From positions 1 to 64,000 of the forward strand of contig CAZUYC010000009.1 of assembly GCA_964624475.1 (NCBI GenBank): a DNA stretch of 64,000 nucleotides, written 5' to 3'. This stretch comes from CAZUYC01 sp964624475. Its GTDB lineage: Bacteria; Myxococcota_A; UBA9160; SMWR01. Of the stretch, positions 1-8,547 are shown in pieces; positions within the stretch are counted from its first letter, which is position 1, and each line of letters opens with the position of its first letter. The notes below the pieces were generated by a model. The model ran no database searches, was not told where the DNA came from, and worked only from the letters and a program-made list of their open reading frames with translations. The translations under genes were made by a program, and so were the position numbers.

Positions 1-89
1 CACGCCGCAAGGTACTCGGCGCACGCCTCCTCGCTCGCGAACCGGGCCTGGAACTCCCGAAGGTTCCTGGGGAACGATGGTCTCGGCAC
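1..89 (-). CDS. IS1595-family transposase, N-terminal fragment (runs off left edge)
   Basis: Reading the complement from a GTG at 89 gives 29 residues including FPRNLREFQARFASEEAC and EYLAA. This is the conserved opening of IS1595 (ISXO2-like) DDE transposases, just before the zinc-ribbon CRWPDGFRCPRC segment, which would lie left of position 1. Only the N-terminus is visible, so whether the element is intact is unknown. The 90-180 stretch upstream contains an imperfect CCGTTGT/ACAACCGG dyad (102-128) and a longer hairpin, and is probably the element's own leader and end. It is divergent from the FAD oxidoreductase that follows. Family assignment rests on recognising the motif, not on a search. 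Confidence 0.72.
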   Translation of the reverse strand, partial: MPRPSFPRNLREFQARFASEEACAEYLAA

Positions 90-142
90 GGCGCCACGCT
101 ACCCGTTGTGTGATGCTGAAACAACCGGATAAGCAGGAGCCC

Positions 143-178
143 GCATGTCTCACCAGGGCGCGCTCTGGTGAGAAATGC
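143..178. repeat. Perfect hairpin at the presumed IS edge / oxidoreductase start
   Basis: CTCACCAG (149-156) and CTGGTGAG (165-172) form a perfect 8-bp stem with an 8-nt loop. It is extended by GCAT (143-146) and ATGC (175-178) across 2-nt bulges. The next gene's ATG (175) is part of the lower stem. There is no T-tract, so it is not a simple intrinsic terminator. It may be an IS end structure or may affect translation of the downstream gene. Confidence 0.6.
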
Positions 179-1536
179 GGGCTAGCGTTGCCGCCGTGGC
201 GGGCGGGGAGCGGCGGGTCGTCGTCGTCGGAGCCGGGCTCGCGGGGCTCGCCTCCGCCACGAGCCTCGCGCGCCGCGGGTTCTCCGTGACGCTGCTCGAG
301 CGGGAGGCGCGCCCGGGCGGGCGGGCCGCGTGCGAGCGCGAGCAGGGCTTCGCGCTCGAGGCGCTCTCGCCTGTGCTCTCCGGGGCCGACCGCGGGCTTC
401 TCGCCTGGATCGCCGACGTGGGGGCCCGCGACGAGGTGCTGCCCCTGCGCCCCGTCGTGACGGGGCAGGTCCGCCGCGGGCGCGTGAGCCGGGTCGAGCC
501 GCGAGGCGTCCTCGACGTCGCGCGCATCCCCGGCGTGCGCTGGCACGAGGCCCTGCGCCTGCTGCGCCTCCCGCGCCTGCTCGCCCGCTACGGCGCGCGG
601 CTCGATCCCGAGCGGCCGGAGAGCGCGGCAGCGCTCGACGACCGCAGCCTCGCCGACTTCGCGCGGCTCTACTTCGGCGCGAGCGTGCTCGAGCGCTGGA
701 TGGCGCCGGAGCTCTGCGACACGCTCGGCGACGCCGAGGAGGCGAGCCGCGCGCTCTGGCTGCGCCGCGTCCGGGGGCGGACGGGCGCGCGCCCGGGGCT
801 GCCTCGCGCGCCGCTCGCGGACGTCGCGGAGGCCGCCGCCGGGCGACTCCGGCCGTCGTACCGGAGCGAGGTGCTCGGCCTCGAGCCGGCGGCTTCCGGG
901 CTGCGGGTGGTCCACACGGCGGAGGGTCGCGAGCGCAGCGTCGAGGCGCACGCGGTCGTTCTCGCCACACCCGCGCCGCAGACCGCGCGCATCGCGTCCG
1001 GGATCCTCACCGCGGCCGAGCGCGAGGCCCTCGCGGGCGTGCGCTATGCGCCTTCCCTGGCGGTCGCGGTGGCGTTGCGCCGGCCGCTCGGCCCGCACGC
1101 CGAGCTCGTCCGCTTCCCGCGCGGCGAGCGCTCCCCCCTCGAGACGGCGCTCCTGGAGCCGGGCGCCGGAGGAAGGCGCGCGCCCGACGGCCGCGGCCTC
1201 GCCGTGCTGCGCGCCACCGCCGCCTTCGCCGCCTCGGCCGGGGGCCTCCCGGACGAGACCGTCGAGAAGGAGCTGCTCGGGGCCTTCGAGTGGATCCATC
1301 CCGGGCTGCGCTCGGCCGCGCTCTTCTCGCGCGTCCTGCGCCTGCGCCTCGCACGCCCGTGCTTCGACGTGGGGCACTATCGCGCGATCGCGCGTCTCGA
1401 GGGCCTGTGGTCGCAGCTTCGCGCCTCGGGACGGCGCCTCTACGCCGCGGGCGACTACCTGGTGGATCCGTCGTGGAGCGGCGCGCAGAGCTCGGGGGAG
1501 CGCGCGGCTCGCGCCGTCGCCGCGGACCTGGCATGA
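175..1536 (+). CDS. FAD-dependent amine-oxidase-family oxidoreductase (protoporphyrinogen oxidase/desaturase-like)
   Basis: 453 residues. The N-terminal Rossmann motif VVVVGAGLAGLASA (about residues 15-28) is followed by the FAD-binding LLEREARPGGRA segment. The C-terminus carries AAGDYLVDPSW and SGAQSSGERAA, the FAD-contacting end typical of the flavin amine oxidase/protoporphyrinogen oxidase/phytoene desaturase superfamily. Substrate cannot be told from sequence; haem, carotenoid or squalene-type substrates are all possible. The ATG at 175 lies in a hairpin and has a poorly spaced GGTGAG upstream; GTG 196 is an alternative start that still precedes the nucleotide-binding motif. The gene sits directly beside the IS fragment, so its original promoter may have been displaced. 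It converges with mutS2. Confidence 0.75.
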   Translation: MRASVAAVAGGERRVVVVGAGLAGLASATSLARRGFSVTLLEREARPGGRAACEREQGFALEALSPVLSGADRGLLAWIADVGARDEVLPLRPVVTGQVRRGRVSRVEPRGVLDVARIPGVRWHEALRLLRLPRLLARYGARLDPERPESAAALDDRSLADFARLYFGASVLERWMAPELCDTLGDAEEASRALWLRRVRGRTGARPGLPRAPLADVAEAAAGRLRPSYRSEVLGLEPAASGLRVVHTAEGRERSVEAHAVVLATPAPQTARIASGILTAAEREALAGVRYAPSLAVAVALRRPLGPHAELVRFPRGERSPLETALLEPGAGGRRAPDGRGLAVLRATAAFAASAGGLPDETVEKELLGAFEWIHPGLRSAALFSRVLRLRLARPCFDVGHYRAIARLEGLWSQLRASGRRLYAAGDYLVDPSWSGAQSSGERAARAVAADLA

Positions 1537-1579
1537 GCCGGCGGCGCGAGCGGGCGCTCCGCGCCGCGGTCCTCGCCCG

Positions 1580-1649
1580 CGATGGTGACGCCGTCGCCGC
1601 CTTGCTCCCGCGCTACTCGAGCTCCGCGATGGTGACGCCATCGCCGCCG
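1580..1649. repeat. 23-bp near-identical direct repeat at the mutS2 3' end
   Basis: The phrase GCGATGGTGACGCC followed by (G/A)TCGCCGCC occurs at about 1580-1602 and again at about 1627-1649, differing at one base. The right copy encodes the normal GGDGVTIA tail of MutS2 on the complement; the left copy is downstream of the stop codon. It looks like a small local duplication in the convergent spacer. Confidence 0.6.
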
Positions 1650-4009
1650 TGACCGGGCGGCGCATCGACCACCCGCGCCACCAGGGGCGAGCCCGCGAGG
1701 TGCTCGCGCACCGCGCGGCGCAGGGCGCCGGTGCCCACGCCGTGCACGATCTCGAGGCGCGCGATCCCCCCGGCCAGGCTGCGATCGATCTGCGCGGCGA
1801 GGCAATCGAGCGCCTCGTCGACGCGCAGGCCGCGCAGGTCGCAGCGCCCCGTCCCGCCCGGCACGAGGTCGCCGCCGGCCTCGAAGGCCACGCGCGGCGC
1901 GGGGCCGCGCGGGGCGGGCCGGAGCGCGGCGACGCTCTCCGCGGGGACGAGCACGCGCGCGCTCCCGACCCCCACGGCGACGCGCCCGCGGCGATCGGGG
2001 AGCGCGAGGAGTGTCGCCGCGCGTCCGTCGCGAAGCGCCACCTCGTCGCCCGCGGCGGCGGAGCGCCAGTCCACGGGCGGCGCGGGCGGGTCCGCCTCGG
2101 CCGGCGCTGCCTCCGCCGCCGCGCTCGCGGCGGCGGTCCGGGCCTCGGCCTCGAGCGCGAGAAGCTGCTCGCGCGCCCGGGCCGCGTCGCGCGCCGTGCC
2201 GCCGCGCTGGAGGTCGCGGATCACCCCGGCCACCTGCCCGTGCGCCTGGCGGAAGGCGCGGTCGAGGTCGTGGCGCATCGCCCGGTAGAGCTCGTCGCGC
2301 CGCGCGCGCAGGCGCTCGACCCGCTCGCGGTACTCGGCCCGCGCGGCCTCGGACTCCGCGCGCAGCCGGGTCGCCTCGCGCTGCTCGCGCTCGAGCGTGG
2401 CCCGGCTCGCCCCGAGCTCCGAGAGCATGCGGTCGAGGCGACGATCCTCGCGATCGAGGATCTCGTTGGCCCGGTCGAGCACCCTCCCCGGCATCCCCAT
2501 GCGCGCGGCCACGGCCGTGGCCGAGGAGGCGCCCGGGAGGCCCATGCGCAGCCGGTAGGTGGGGGCGAGCGTCTCGGGGTCGAGCTCGACGCTGGCGTTG
2601 GCGAAGCGCGGGTCGACCTCCGCCATCTCCTTCAGGAGGTTGAAGTGGGTGGTGGCGACGACCCGGGCTCCCGCGTCCGCGAGCTCTTCGAGCACGGCCT
2701 GCGCGAGGGCGGCACCCTCGCCCGGGTCCGTCCCGACCCCGATCTCGTCGAGCACGACGAGCGAGCGCGGCGACGCCTCGCGCGCGATGCGCGCCAGGTT
2801 CGCCATGTGCGCGGAGAAGGTCGAGAGGTGCTCGCGGATGTCCTGCTCGTCGCCGATGTCGGCGAGCACCTCGTCGAAGAGGTCGACGCGCGCGCCCGGG
2901 GCGGCCGGCACGAAGAGGCCGGCGCGCGCGAGGAGCGCCGCGAGCGCGAGCGACTTCATCGCCACCGTCTTCCCGCCCGCGTTCGGCCCCGAGAGGACGA
3001 GCACGCACCAGCCCTCGCCGAGCGCGAGGTCGTTCGCCACGACCTCGCCGGCGGGGATTGCGGGGTGTCGCAGCGCGGGGAGCCGGAGGACCCCGTCGCT
3101 TCCGACCTCCGGCGCGCAGGCCTCCATCTCCAGGGCGAGCCGGGCCCGCGCGAAGGCGAGGTCGAGGTGGGCGAGCGTCTCGAGGTCGGCCTCGATCGCG
3201 CCGGCGCTCGCCGCCGCCCCTTCGCCGAGCGAGCGCAGCACGCGCAGCGTCTCTTGGAGGGCCGCGAGCTCCGCCTGCTTGTGGCGGTTGTTGAGGAGCA
3301 CGAGCGCCTCGGGCTCGACGAAGAGCGTGCTCCCCGAGCGCGAGGCGTCGTGCACGATCCCGGGCACGGAGCCCTGCGCGTCGGCGCGCACGGGCAGCAC
3401 GTAGCGGTCGTTGCGCACGGTGAAGTACGTGTCCGAGAGGCGCTTGCGGAGCTCCGGGTCGCGCAGGATCTGCGCGAGGCGGGCCTCGATCGCGCCGGCG
3501 AGGCGCCGGGCCTCGCGGCGGGCCTCGGCCAGCGCCTCGGACGCCTCGTCGCGCACCTCGCCCGCGGGATCGAGCGCGCGGCCGATCGCCTCCGCGAGCG
3601 CTCCGTGGTCGCCGAGCGTCCCGGCGAGCTCGGCGAGGCGCGGCGCCAGATCCGCTCGCGCTCCGAGGAGCCGGCGGGTCTCGGCGAGGGCGAGCAGCAC
3701 GCTGCGCAGATCGAGGAGCGCGCGGGGCGCGAGCACGCCCCCCCGGCGCGCGCGGCCGAGCGCCTCGGCGGGGTCGGCGAGGCCGCCGGCCGGAAGCGCC
3801 GCGCCCGCGGCGAGGAGCGCGCGGGCTTCGGCCGTCTCGGCGAGGCGCGCGTGCACCCCGTCCAGCGTGGGCTCGAAGAGGGCCGTCGCCCCGTGCGGCG
3901 GCGCCAGCCGCGCCTTGGCGCGCGGGGTGCGCGCGTGGCCTTCGAGCCGCACCAGGATCTGCGACCACTCGAGCCGCTCGAGCGCCTTCGGAGTCACGCG
4001 GAAGGCCAT
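1613..4009 (-). CDS. mutS2: Endonuclease MutS2 / RqcU-type ATPase with Smr domain
   Basis: 798 residues from the ATG at 4009 (MAFRVTPKALERLEW), the usual family start; the longer open frame upstream is spurious. It lacks the MutS mismatch-recognition domain. It has the core/clamp region, then an ABC-type ATPase with Walker A SGPNAGGKT (about residue 340) and Walker B LVVLDEIGVGTDPGE (about 415). A long charged coiled-coil linker follows, then a C-terminal Smr nuclease domain with CDLRGLRVDEALD (about 720) and HGVGTG. Family members suppress homologous recombination and/or split stalled ribosomes. All key motifs are present. It is divergent from murQ. Confidence 0.93.
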   Translation of the reverse strand: MAFRVTPKALERLEWSQILVRLEGHARTPRAKARLAPPHGATALFEPTLDGVHARLAETAEARALLAAGAALPAGGLADPAEALGRARRGGVLAPRALLDLRSVLLALAETRRLLGARADLAPRLAELAGTLGDHGALAEAIGRALDPAGEVRDEASEALAEARREARRLAGAIEARLAQILRDPELRKRLSDTYFTVRNDRYVLPVRADAQGSVPGIVHDASRSGSTLFVEPEALVLLNNRHKQAELAALQETLRVLRSLGEGAAASAGAIEADLETLAHLDLAFARARLALEMEACAPEVGSDGVLRLPALRHPAIPAGEVVANDLALGEGWCVLVLSGPNAGGKTVAMKSLALAALLARAGLFVPAAPGARVDLFDEVLADIGDEQDIREHLSTFSAHMANLARIAREASPRSLVVLDEIGVGTDPGEGAALAQAVLEELADAGARVVATTHFNLLKEMAEVDPRFANASVELDPETLAPTYRLRMGLPGASSATAVAARMGMPGRVLDRANEILDREDRRLDRMLSELGASRATLEREQREATRLRAESEAARAEYRERVERLRARRDELYRAMRHDLDRAFRQAHGQVAGVIRDLQRGGTARDAARAREQLLALEAEARTAAASAAAEAAPAEADPPAPPVDWRSAAAGDEVALRDGRAATLLALPDRRGRVAVGVGSARVLVPAESVAALRPAPRGPAPRVAFEAGGDLVPGGTGRCDLRGLRVDEALDCLAAQIDRSLAGGIARLEIVHGVGTGALRRAVREHLAGSPLVARVVDAPPGHGGDGVTIAELE

Positions 4010-4082
4010 CCGGCGATGGTAGGGCGTTATGCTCTCGGGGCAGGGCCGGACGGCCGAAGAGAGGATCCGGGACGGCAAGGCC

Positions 4083-4119
4083 GCGAAGCGGCCGAGCAGC
4101 GAGCCGGAGGCGAGCGGAG
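4083..4119 (+). repeat. Dispersed GC-rich repeat, copy 1
   Basis: This stretch in the mutS2-murQ spacer reads GCGAAGCGGCCGAGCAGCGA then GCCGGAGGCGAGCGGAG. It matches the 44-bp repeat unit seen in tandem at 61162-61293 with a few substitutions. It sits in the promoter region between the two divergent genes. Confidence 0.5.
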
Positions 4120-4143
4120 GGCGGACCCCCGCCAGGAATCCCG

Positions 4144-4980
4144 ATGAAGCGCGAGGCACCGACCGAGGCGATCCTCGACGCTACCGCCGACCTCGATCGG
4201 CGCAGCGTCGAGGAGATCGTCGCCGCGATCCACGCCCAGGACTGCGCGGCCTTCGAGGCGGTGGGGCGCGTGCTCGGGGACCTGGCGCGGGCGGCGGACG
4301 TGCTCGCCTGCGTCCTGGCCGGCGGCGGCCGCTGGTTCAACGTCGGGGCGGGCACCAGCGGGCGGATGGGGGCGCTCGACGCGGCGGAGATCCCGCCGAC
4401 CTTCGGGCTTCCGGCGGGCCGCGTGCAGGCGCTCGTCGCGGGCGGCGCGCGGGCGCTCTCGCGGGCCGTGGAGGGCGCGGAGGACGACCCGAACGCGGCG
4501 GCCCTCGAGCTGCGGGAGCGCGGGCTCCGCGCCGGCGACGCCGTGGTCGCCATCTCCGCGAGCGGCACCACCCCCTACGTGCTCGGGAGCCTCGAGGCGG
4601 CGCACGCGGCCGGCGCGCGCACCATCGCGATCACCTGCGACCCCGACTCTCCGCTCGCCGAGGGCGCCGAGATCGCGATCGCGCCGCGGGTCGGCCCCGA
4701 GGTGATCGCCGGCTCGACGCGCATGAAGGGCGGGCTCGCCCAGAAGATGGTGCTGCACACGCTCTCGACCGCGGTGATGGTGAAGCTCGGCTACGTCTCG
4801 GGAAACTTGATGACGAACGTGGTTCCGACGTCGCGCAAGCTGCGCCGGCGCGCCGAGGGCCTCGTCGCGAGCCTCGGCGGCGTCGCGCCGGAGCGCGCCG
4901 CGGATCTCCTCGACGCCTGCCACGGAAGCGTGCTCGCCGCCGTCGCCCGGGCCCGCCGCGAACGGGGCGAGCCGGCCTGA
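4144..4980 (+). CDS. murQ: N-acetylmuramic acid 6-phosphate etherase
   Basis: 278 residues (E. coli MurQ is 298). It cleaves the lactyl ether of MurNAc-6-phosphate to GlcNAc-6-phosphate and D-lactate in cytoplasmic cell-wall recycling. It is a single SIS domain: the substrate-binding NVGAGTSGRMGALDA (about 66-80) with the catalytic Glu in AAEIPPTFG, then ISASGTTPYVLGSL, then the signature STRMKGGLAQKMVLHTLST and NLMTNVV. Its stop overlaps the start of the next gene by ATGA, so the two are probably co-translated. No murK, anmK or PTS gene is adjacent. Confidence 0.93.
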   Translation: MKREAPTEAILDATADLDRRSVEEIVAAIHAQDCAAFEAVGRVLGDLARAADVLACVLAGGGRWFNVGAGTSGRMGALDAAEIPPTFGLPAGRVQALVAGGARALSRAVEGAEDDPNAAALELRERGLRAGDAVVAISASGTTPYVLGSLEAAHAAGARTIAITCDPDSPLAEGAEIAIAPRVGPEVIAGSTRMKGGLAQKMVLHTLSTAVMVKLGYVSGNLMTNVVPTSRKLRRRAEGLVASLGGVAPERAADLLDACHGSVLAAVARARRERGEPA

Positions 4981-5396
4981 TGGGCCGTACGCTCGGGCCC
5001 GCGGTCGCGCTGGCGCTCGCCGCCCTGGCCGCGCCGCGCGCGGCCGCCGAGAGCGACTGGGCGCCGTTCGCCGCAGCGGACGTGGTCCGCATCGTCACGC
5101 AGGACGAGGACGGCGACGAGCGCGACACGCCGGTCTGGATCGTGTTCGTGGACGGCGCCGCGTACGTCCGCACGAACGACTCGCGCTGGCTCGCGAACAT
5201 CCGGCGCGGCTCGCGCGTCGCACTTCGCCTCGACGAGAACGCGCGCCCCGTGTCGGCCGAGCAGGTCGCCGACCCCGCCGTGACCGCTCGCGTCGAGGCG
5301 GCCTTCAAGGCGAAGTACGGCTTCCTACAGCGTGTGATGAGCTTCTTCCGCATCCGCGAGCCCAGCGTGCTGCGGCTGCGCGAGAAAGCGGGCTGA
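4980..5396 (+). CDS. Secreted DUF2255-like (split-barrel) protein
   Basis: 138 residues starting at an ATG that overlaps the murQ stop. Residues 1-21 form a signal peptide ending in APRAAA-ES. The mature part, with RDTPVWIVFVDGAAYVRT, WLANIRRGSRVALRL and a C-terminal YGFLQRVMSFFR, resembles the DUF2255/deazaflavin-nitroreductase-like FMN split-barrel fold. The function is unknown. The link with murQ is only positional. Export of such a domain is somewhat unusual and could be checked by signal-peptide prediction. Confidence 0.6.
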   Translation: MGRTLGPAVALALAALAAPRAAAESDWAPFAAADVVRIVTQDEDGDERDTPVWIVFVDGAAYVRTNDSRWLANIRRGSRVALRLDENARPVSAEQVADPAVTARVEAAFKAKYGFLQRVMSFFRIREPSVLRLREKAG

Positions 5397-5521
5397 TGCC
5401 CCGGACGCCCGGCTTCGTCCCGGTCGCGCGGCGGTGAGCGCGGCTCGTTGGCTCCTGACCGGCCCAGGCGCACTCGGCCGGCTACGACCCTCGAGTCGGC
5501 TCCTGGATCGCTGCGGCGGGT

Positions 5522-6784
5522 TCAGAGCAACCAGGCCCCGACGGCGCCGGCGGCCAGGATCGCGAGCATCGCGGGGACGACGATCCGGCGCAGCGCCGGA
5601 GCGCCCATGAAGGAGGCGAGCATGCCCTTCAGGATGGTGTTGGACACGGCGGCGATCACCACGGCGCGGCCGGCGGCGGCCACGCTGGCGGGGTCGGCGC
5701 TCGCGAGGTTGGCCATCGAGAGCGCCATCGCATCCACGTCGGTGAGGCCCGCGATGGCTCCCGCGAGGTAGAGGCCGGCGTCTCCGAGGTAGACCTGCGC
5801 GGCCTTCGCCGCGAAGCTCACGACCCCGAAGAGCAGGCCGAAGCGGATCGCCTGGCCGAGCTCGAAGGGATTCTCGCCCGCGCCCACGCTCGCCTTCCCC
5901 CCGGCGCGCTGGCGGCGCCAGAGCGCGAGCGCGATCGCGAGGCACGGCGCCCCGAGCACGGCCATGGGGAGGGCGAGCGCTGCCGCCAGGCGCGGCGCGA
6001 CGAAGGCCATGAGAACGGGGATGCGCACGAACATCACCGTCCACGCCACGAGGATCCCGAGCGCGAGCGCACCCGCCCGCTCGGGGCTCTGGCGGCTGCG
6101 CTGCGAGAATCCCAGCGTGACGGCGGTGCTCGAGACGAGACCGCCCAGGAGCCCCGTGATGCCGATCCCGTGCTCGGTGCCCACGGCCTTGACCAGGAGG
6201 TAGCTCGCGAAGTTGAGCCCGGAGATCAGCACGACCATGAGCCAGATCTCGTGCGGGTTGATCACGTCGAGCGGAGGGGGCCCGAAGTCCTGGTCGGGCA
6301 CGATCGGCAGCACGATCAGGGTGACGATGGCGAACTTGAGCGTCGCCTCGACGTCGGCCGGCTCGATCCGCTGCGCGAGCCGGTGCAGCCACTCCTTCAG
6401 CGCCAGCACCGCGGCGCTCGCCACGGCGAGGCCCGCGGCGAGGGGCACCTCGCTGCGAACGCACAGGAAGCCGAGCAGGAAGGCGAGCAGCGCCGAGATC
6501 TCGGTCGTGCTGCCGAGGTCGCCCCGCCACGCGGTGACGGAGTAGGAGCGCAGCACGATCCCGGCGATCGCGGCGAAGACCCCGAGCGCGAGCCAGGGCT
6601 GCCCGAGGGCCAGGTCGAGGTGGGCGGCGACTCCGCCCGACAGGGAGATCAGGGCGAAGGTCCGCACTCCGGCGAAGCCGCCCGTCTCGGGCTTACTGCG
6701 CTCGCGCTCGAGGCCGAGGAGCACGCCGAGGCCGAGCGCCGCGGCGAAGCGGAACGCCAGCTCGAGGGTGTCGGCTCCGTCCAT
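5522..6784 (-). CDS. MgtC/SapB-DUF4010 family integral membrane protein
   Basis: 420 residues from ATG 6784 (MDGADTLELAFRFAAALG); the longer frame upstream is an arginine/serine-rich artefact. The N-terminal third has the MgtC/SapB-like core (LGVLLGLERERSKP, GVRTFALISLSGG, with helices through LVLLGVFAAIAG-type segments). The rest is a DUF4010 domain with many hydrophobic helices, including GIGITGLLGGLVSSTAVTL and GAIAGLTDVDAMALSMANLA. The transported or sensed molecule is unknown; MgtC-like proteins influence Mg2+/phosphate homeostasis and membrane potential. The next gene upstream on the same strand is a polyphosphate kinase that ends 25 bp before this start, suggesting co-transcription. 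Confidence 0.8.
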   Translation of the reverse strand: MDGADTLELAFRFAAALGLGVLLGLERERSKPETGGFAGVRTFALISLSGGVAAHLDLALGQPWLALGVFAAIAGIVLRSYSVTAWRGDLGSTTEISALLAFLLGFLCVRSEVPLAAGLAVASAAVLALKEWLHRLAQRIEPADVEATLKFAIVTLIVLPIVPDQDFGPPPLDVINPHEIWLMVVLISGLNFASYLLVKAVGTEHGIGITGLLGGLVSSTAVTLGFSQRSRQSPERAGALALGILVAWTVMFVRIPVLMAFVAPRLAAALALPMAVLGAPCLAIALALWRRQRAGGKASVGAGENPFELGQAIRFGLLFGVVSFAAKAAQVYLGDAGLYLAGAIAGLTDVDAMALSMANLASADPASVAAAGRAVVIAAVSNTILKGMLASFMGAPALRRIVVPAMLAILAAGAVGAWLL

Positions 6785-6809
6785 GCTCCGCGGCCCCCGC
6801 CGCTTCGCC

Positions 6810-7709
6810 TCAGTCCTTGCCGGCGAGCTCGCGGCGCGCCGCCGCCAGCGCGCGGCGCTTCGCCGCGTCGACCTTCGGGTATGCGAGCTCGAGCGCGGCG
6901 AGGGCGTCGACGACCGCGGCGGCGACGACCAGGCGCGTGAACCACTTGTGGTCGGCGGGCACGACGTACCAGGGCGCATGATCCGCGGCCGTCGCGCCGA
7001 TCGCGTCCTCGTAGGCGCGCTGGTACGCCTTCCAGTGCCGGCGCTCCGCCACGTCGGAAGGCGAGAACTTCCAGTTCTTCTCGGGCTCGTCGAGCCGCGC
7101 CAGGAAGCGGCGCTTCTGTTCCGCCTTCGAGACGTGGAGGAAGAACTTGAGGATGACGGTGCCGTTGCGCGCGAGGTGGCGCTCGAAGGTCCGGATGCTC
7201 TCGAAGCGCTCCTCCCAGATCCGCTCCGTGACGAGCGCGGGCGGCAGCTTCTGCGCCTCCAGGATCTCCGAGTGCACGCGCGCCACCAGGACCTCCTCGT
7301 AGTACGAGCGATTGAAGATCCCGATCCGCCCGCGCTCGGGGAGGCAGCGCAGGCAGCGCCAGAGGAAGTCGTGGTCGAGGTCCTCGGCGGACGGCTGCTT
7401 GAAGGAGTAGACCTGACAGCCCTGCGGGTTCACGCCGGACATGACGTGCTTGATCGTGCCGTCCTTGCCCGCCGCGTCCATCGCCTGGAAGATCAGCAGC
7501 ACCGCCCAGCGGTCCTGCGCGTAGAGCTTGTTCTGGAGCTCGGCGAGGAGCTCGACGCCCGCTTTCAGCACCTCCTTCGCGCGCGCCGCGTCCGCCGACT
7601 CGAGGTGCGCGGTATCGCCCGGGTCGACGTCCGCGAGGCGAAAGCCCTTCCCCTTGGCGATGCGGTAGGGCGCGGCGAAGGTCCGGGCGCGGCGGGCGAG
7701 CTTCTTCAT
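6810..7709 (-). CDS. ppk2: Polyphosphate kinase 2 family phosphotransferase
   Basis: 299 residues. The start at ATG 7709 (MKKLARRARTFAAPYRI) matches the family; the upstream extension to 8087 is antisense to the next gene. It carries Walker A MDAAGKDGTIKH (about 72-83), the lid segment with FLWRCLRCLPERGRIGIFNR, and SYYEEVLVARVH, then SPSDVAERRHWKAYQRAYED and the conserved end PWYVVPADHKWFTRL. PPK2 enzymes move phosphate between polyphosphate and nucleotides in the cytoplasm. Length and motifs fit a single-domain class I or III enzyme; nucleotide preference cannot be told. Confidence 0.9.
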   Translation of the reverse strand: MKKLARRARTFAAPYRIAKGKGFRLADVDPGDTAHLESADAARAKEVLKAGVELLAELQNKLYAQDRWAVLLIFQAMDAAGKDGTIKHVMSGVNPQGCQVYSFKQPSAEDLDHDFLWRCLRCLPERGRIGIFNRSYYEEVLVARVHSEILEAQKLPPALVTERIWEERFESIRTFERHLARNGTVILKFFLHVSKAEQKRRFLARLDEPEKNWKFSPSDVAERRHWKAYQRAYEDAIGATAADHAPWYVVPADHKWFTRLVVAAAVVDALAALELAYPKVDAAKRRALAAARRELAGKD

Positions 7710-7815
7710 GCGGGGCCTCCTGGGGGGCTCGGTCGCGGATCTGGTCGAAGCGCGCGTTCGCTCGGGGCGGCCGCTCGCGGGCGGCGATGGTATCGGAAGG
7801 CTACGCTCGCGCCTC

Positions 7816-8535
7816 GTGCCGGCGTCCCCTCGCCGCGCTCCGGGACGCGACCGGCTCCTCGTGAGCTGCGAGCACGGGGGACGCCGGATCCCGCGCGAGT
7901 ACGCGCCCCTCTTCCGCGCCGCCGCGCGCGTGCTCGGCTCCCACCGCGGCTGGGACCCGGGGGCGCTCGACGTCGCCCGCTCCCTCGCGCGGCACTTCGG
8001 GCGACCGCTCCACGCCGTGACTGTGAGCCGCCTCCTCGTCGACGCGAACCGCGACTCGGCGAATCGGCGCATCGGGTCGGCGTACACGGCCCGCCTCCCC
8101 GACGCCGAGCGCGAGCGGATCCTCGCGCGCTACTGGCGGCCGCACCGGCGCGCGGTCGAGTCCGCGGTGCGCGACGCCGCGGCGGGCGGGCGCAGGGTGG
8201 TCCACGTCGCCGTCCACAGCTTCGCGCCGGCGCTCGGCCGCGAGCGGCGCAACGCCGACGTGGGGCTCCTCTACGATCCGCGCCGTGCCGGCGAGAAGGC
8301 TCTCTGTGCGCGCTGGCAGGCGATCCTGGAGGAGCTCGATCCCACGCTTCGCGTCCGGCGCAACTACCCCTATCGCGGCGTCGCCGACGGCCTGACGACC
8401 TGGCTCCGGCGGCGCTTTCCGGGGCGCTGCTACGCCGGGCTGGAGCTCGAGCTCAACCAGGCCCTCCTCGAGAGCCGCCGCCGGCACGTGGTATGCCTGC
8501 TCGTCCGGAGCCTCGCGGCCCTGCTGGAGACCTGA
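7816..8535 (+). CDS. N-formylglutamate amidohydrolase family protein
   Basis: 239 residues from GTG 7816. An ATG at 7708 is in frame, but it overlaps the divergent ppk2 start and adds a non-conserved Arg/Gly-rich stretch. Motifs: LLVSCEHGGRRIPREY (metal/active-site EHG), HRGWDPGALDVAR, SRLLVDANRDSAN, VVHVAVHSFAP (second catalytic His), NADVGLLYDP, NYPYRGVADGLTTWLRRRF and a final LELELNQALL. These are the N-formylglutamate deformylase/amidohydrolase signatures of a zinc-dependent cytoplasmic enzyme. No histidine-degradation genes are nearby, so the physiological substrate may differ. Confidence 0.82.
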   Translation: MPASPRRAPGRDRLLVSCEHGGRRIPREYAPLFRAAARVLGSHRGWDPGALDVARSLARHFGRPLHAVTVSRLLVDANRDSANRRIGSAYTARLPDAERERILARYWRPHRRAVESAVRDAAAGGRRVVHVAVHSFAPALGRERRNADVGLLYDPRRAGEKALCARWQAILEELDPTLRVRRNYPYRGVADGLTTWLRRRFPGRCYAGLELELNQALLESRRRHVVCLLVRSLAALLET

Positions 8536-8547
8536 AGCGGCCGTTCC

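Noticed and set aside
1649..4147. 832-codon open frame on the + strand opposite mutS2
   Set aside because: Its composition is His/Arg/Glu-rich with no domain; it exists only because third positions of the real gene on the complement are G/C. Same for most long frames in this window.
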